Source: Saccopteryx bilineata
Lineage: Eukaryota; Chordata; Mammalia; Chiroptera; Emballonuridae
Reading direction: 5' to 3'
Assembly (NCBI RefSeq): GCF_036850765.1
Contig: NC_089493.1
Coordinates: 167,071,140 to 167,135,139, forward strand
DNA length: 64,000 nucleotides
Shown here: in pieces, positions 63,206 to 64,000 of the stretch
How the letters are laid out: every line of letters starts with the position of its first letter
Numbering within the stretch: the first letter of the stretch is position 1
Program-made: the position numbers and the translations under genes
The notes under the pieces: model-generated
What the model saw: the letters and a program-made list of their open reading frames with translations, nothing else
What the model was told of the DNA's origin: nothing
Database searches by the model: none

Positions 63206-64000
63206 ATGCATCATAGAAAGACAGCTCTGATGCAGTGTACAGAATGAACAGGGTGGGGCGAGGAATCGTGGAGGTGAAGGGAGGTGATCTTTGCAGTCCT
63301 TCTGGAGAGGGCTGATGACCAGCTCACATGGGCCAAAGCAGAAGAGCTGGAGAGCAGTGAGTGGTCTGGAGAGAGACCTAGGCATCATCTGCAGATGTCT
63401 GTTGTGAGAGAAAAGATGAGGTAAAGGATGGCGTGGGCATCTGGATAGTGGTGTCCACGGCTGAACCAGAGAAAGGGGAGTGAGTTGGGGTGGAGGAGTT
63501 TGTGCTGTGAACCTATCAGAGCCTTGGTTGTCTTATTTGTAGAAAAGGGAGGATTTTACATCCCCCTTTTCTACTTTCTGGGGTAGTTGTGGAGATAGAA
63601 ATAAAAGAAATGGAAGCCCTTTGTATGAGTAGTACTCAGTGTGTTCCCAGATGTGAAGGAGCATTGTGATTATTATTATTAAAGTCAATTTGGGGAGATC
63701 TGACAGGCAAGTGCAATGAGAACGTGTGCCAGAACCTAATCAAATGCCAGCCTAGGTGGAAGCAAACGCTGAAAGCACGATTCAGTCAATATGTGCAGTG
63801 GGTGGTCAGGAGGGGAGAGAACAGTGCGGCCTGGGCTGTCGAAGGCTGTGCGGAGGGGGGGCTTGGCTGAATTCTGGATTGCAGGGGGTGGGGGCGGGGG
63901 CGGGAGCAAACATAGGGGTTTAATCAGAGACCATGAGCAGAGAGGCTGCAGGAGGGAAGCTTGGAGATCTAGGGGTACAGATGGACCCCTGGGCATAGGA
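63206..64000. other. Intergenic sequence at the right edge, no gene
   Basis: Probably old LINE-like material (63260-63420 and 63660-63790) with no coding exon. It contains a G-quadruplex-type motif at 63884-63904: G5-T-G5-C-G5-C-G3. Confidence 0.45.

Noticed and set aside
26721..64000. Search for a second protein-coding gene or an unusual gene system in the intergenic part
   Set aside because: No conserved exon set with matching splice phases was found. All longer frames fall in SINEs, L1, MIR or low-complexity DNA. The expected next gene, PCDH1, probably lies beyond the right edge.

Overview
The window is vertebrate nuclear DNA, almost certainly from a bat. The main clue is about thirty copies of tRNA-derived SINEs of the chiropteran Ves type, in four structural forms, many with target-site duplications. 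Several DNA transposons support this: a SPIN-like hAT, two other short hAT elements, a pogo-like element and a Tigger remnant. Low-divergence DNA transposons of this kind are unusual in mammals other than bats. I cannot fix the bat family from this sequence.

Left third (about 15-26.7 kb): one complete gene, ARAP3, on the minus strand. I recovered 32 coding exons from position 24935 (ATG) down to 745 (TGA). All splice phases agree and the exons total 4617 nt, giving 1538 residues, close to the human protein as I recall it (about 1544). A likely non-coding first exon ends at 26526 in a CpG-rich, GC-box promoter. A poly(A) signal at 32-37 closes the 3' UTR. Domain order is SAM, PH, PH, ArfGAP, ankyrin, PH, PH, RhoGAP, RA, PH and a proline-rich tail with two tyrosines. 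ARAP3 is a PIP3- and Rap-regulated GAP for Arf6 and RhoA. The introns and 3' UTR carry many mobile elements.

Middle and right (26.7-64 kb): I see no protein-coding gene. In other mammals ARAP3 is followed on this side by a long gap before PCDH1, and the content fits that gap. It holds a SPIN-like hAT (31.7-32.3 kb), a solo LTR with a 5-bp target duplication (29.2-29.8 kb), a long antisense L1 broken by about ten later insertions (35.3-44.6 kb), a SINE dimer (45.5-46.3 kb), and old MIR, L2 and hAT remnants. Between them lie stretches without recognisable repeats, two of which look like possible regulatory DNA: three octamer motifs at exact 10-bp spacing (49.6 kb) and a homeobox-site-rich block (53.15-53.78 kb).

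I found no CRISPR array, functional tRNA or rRNA gene, or prokaryote-like gene system. The unusual material is in the mobile elements: nested insertions, a 193-bp near-identical intronic duplication, a 19-bp templated insertion, a SPIN derivative with an unexpected interior, and hAT DNA forming nearly half of the ARAP3 3' UTR.
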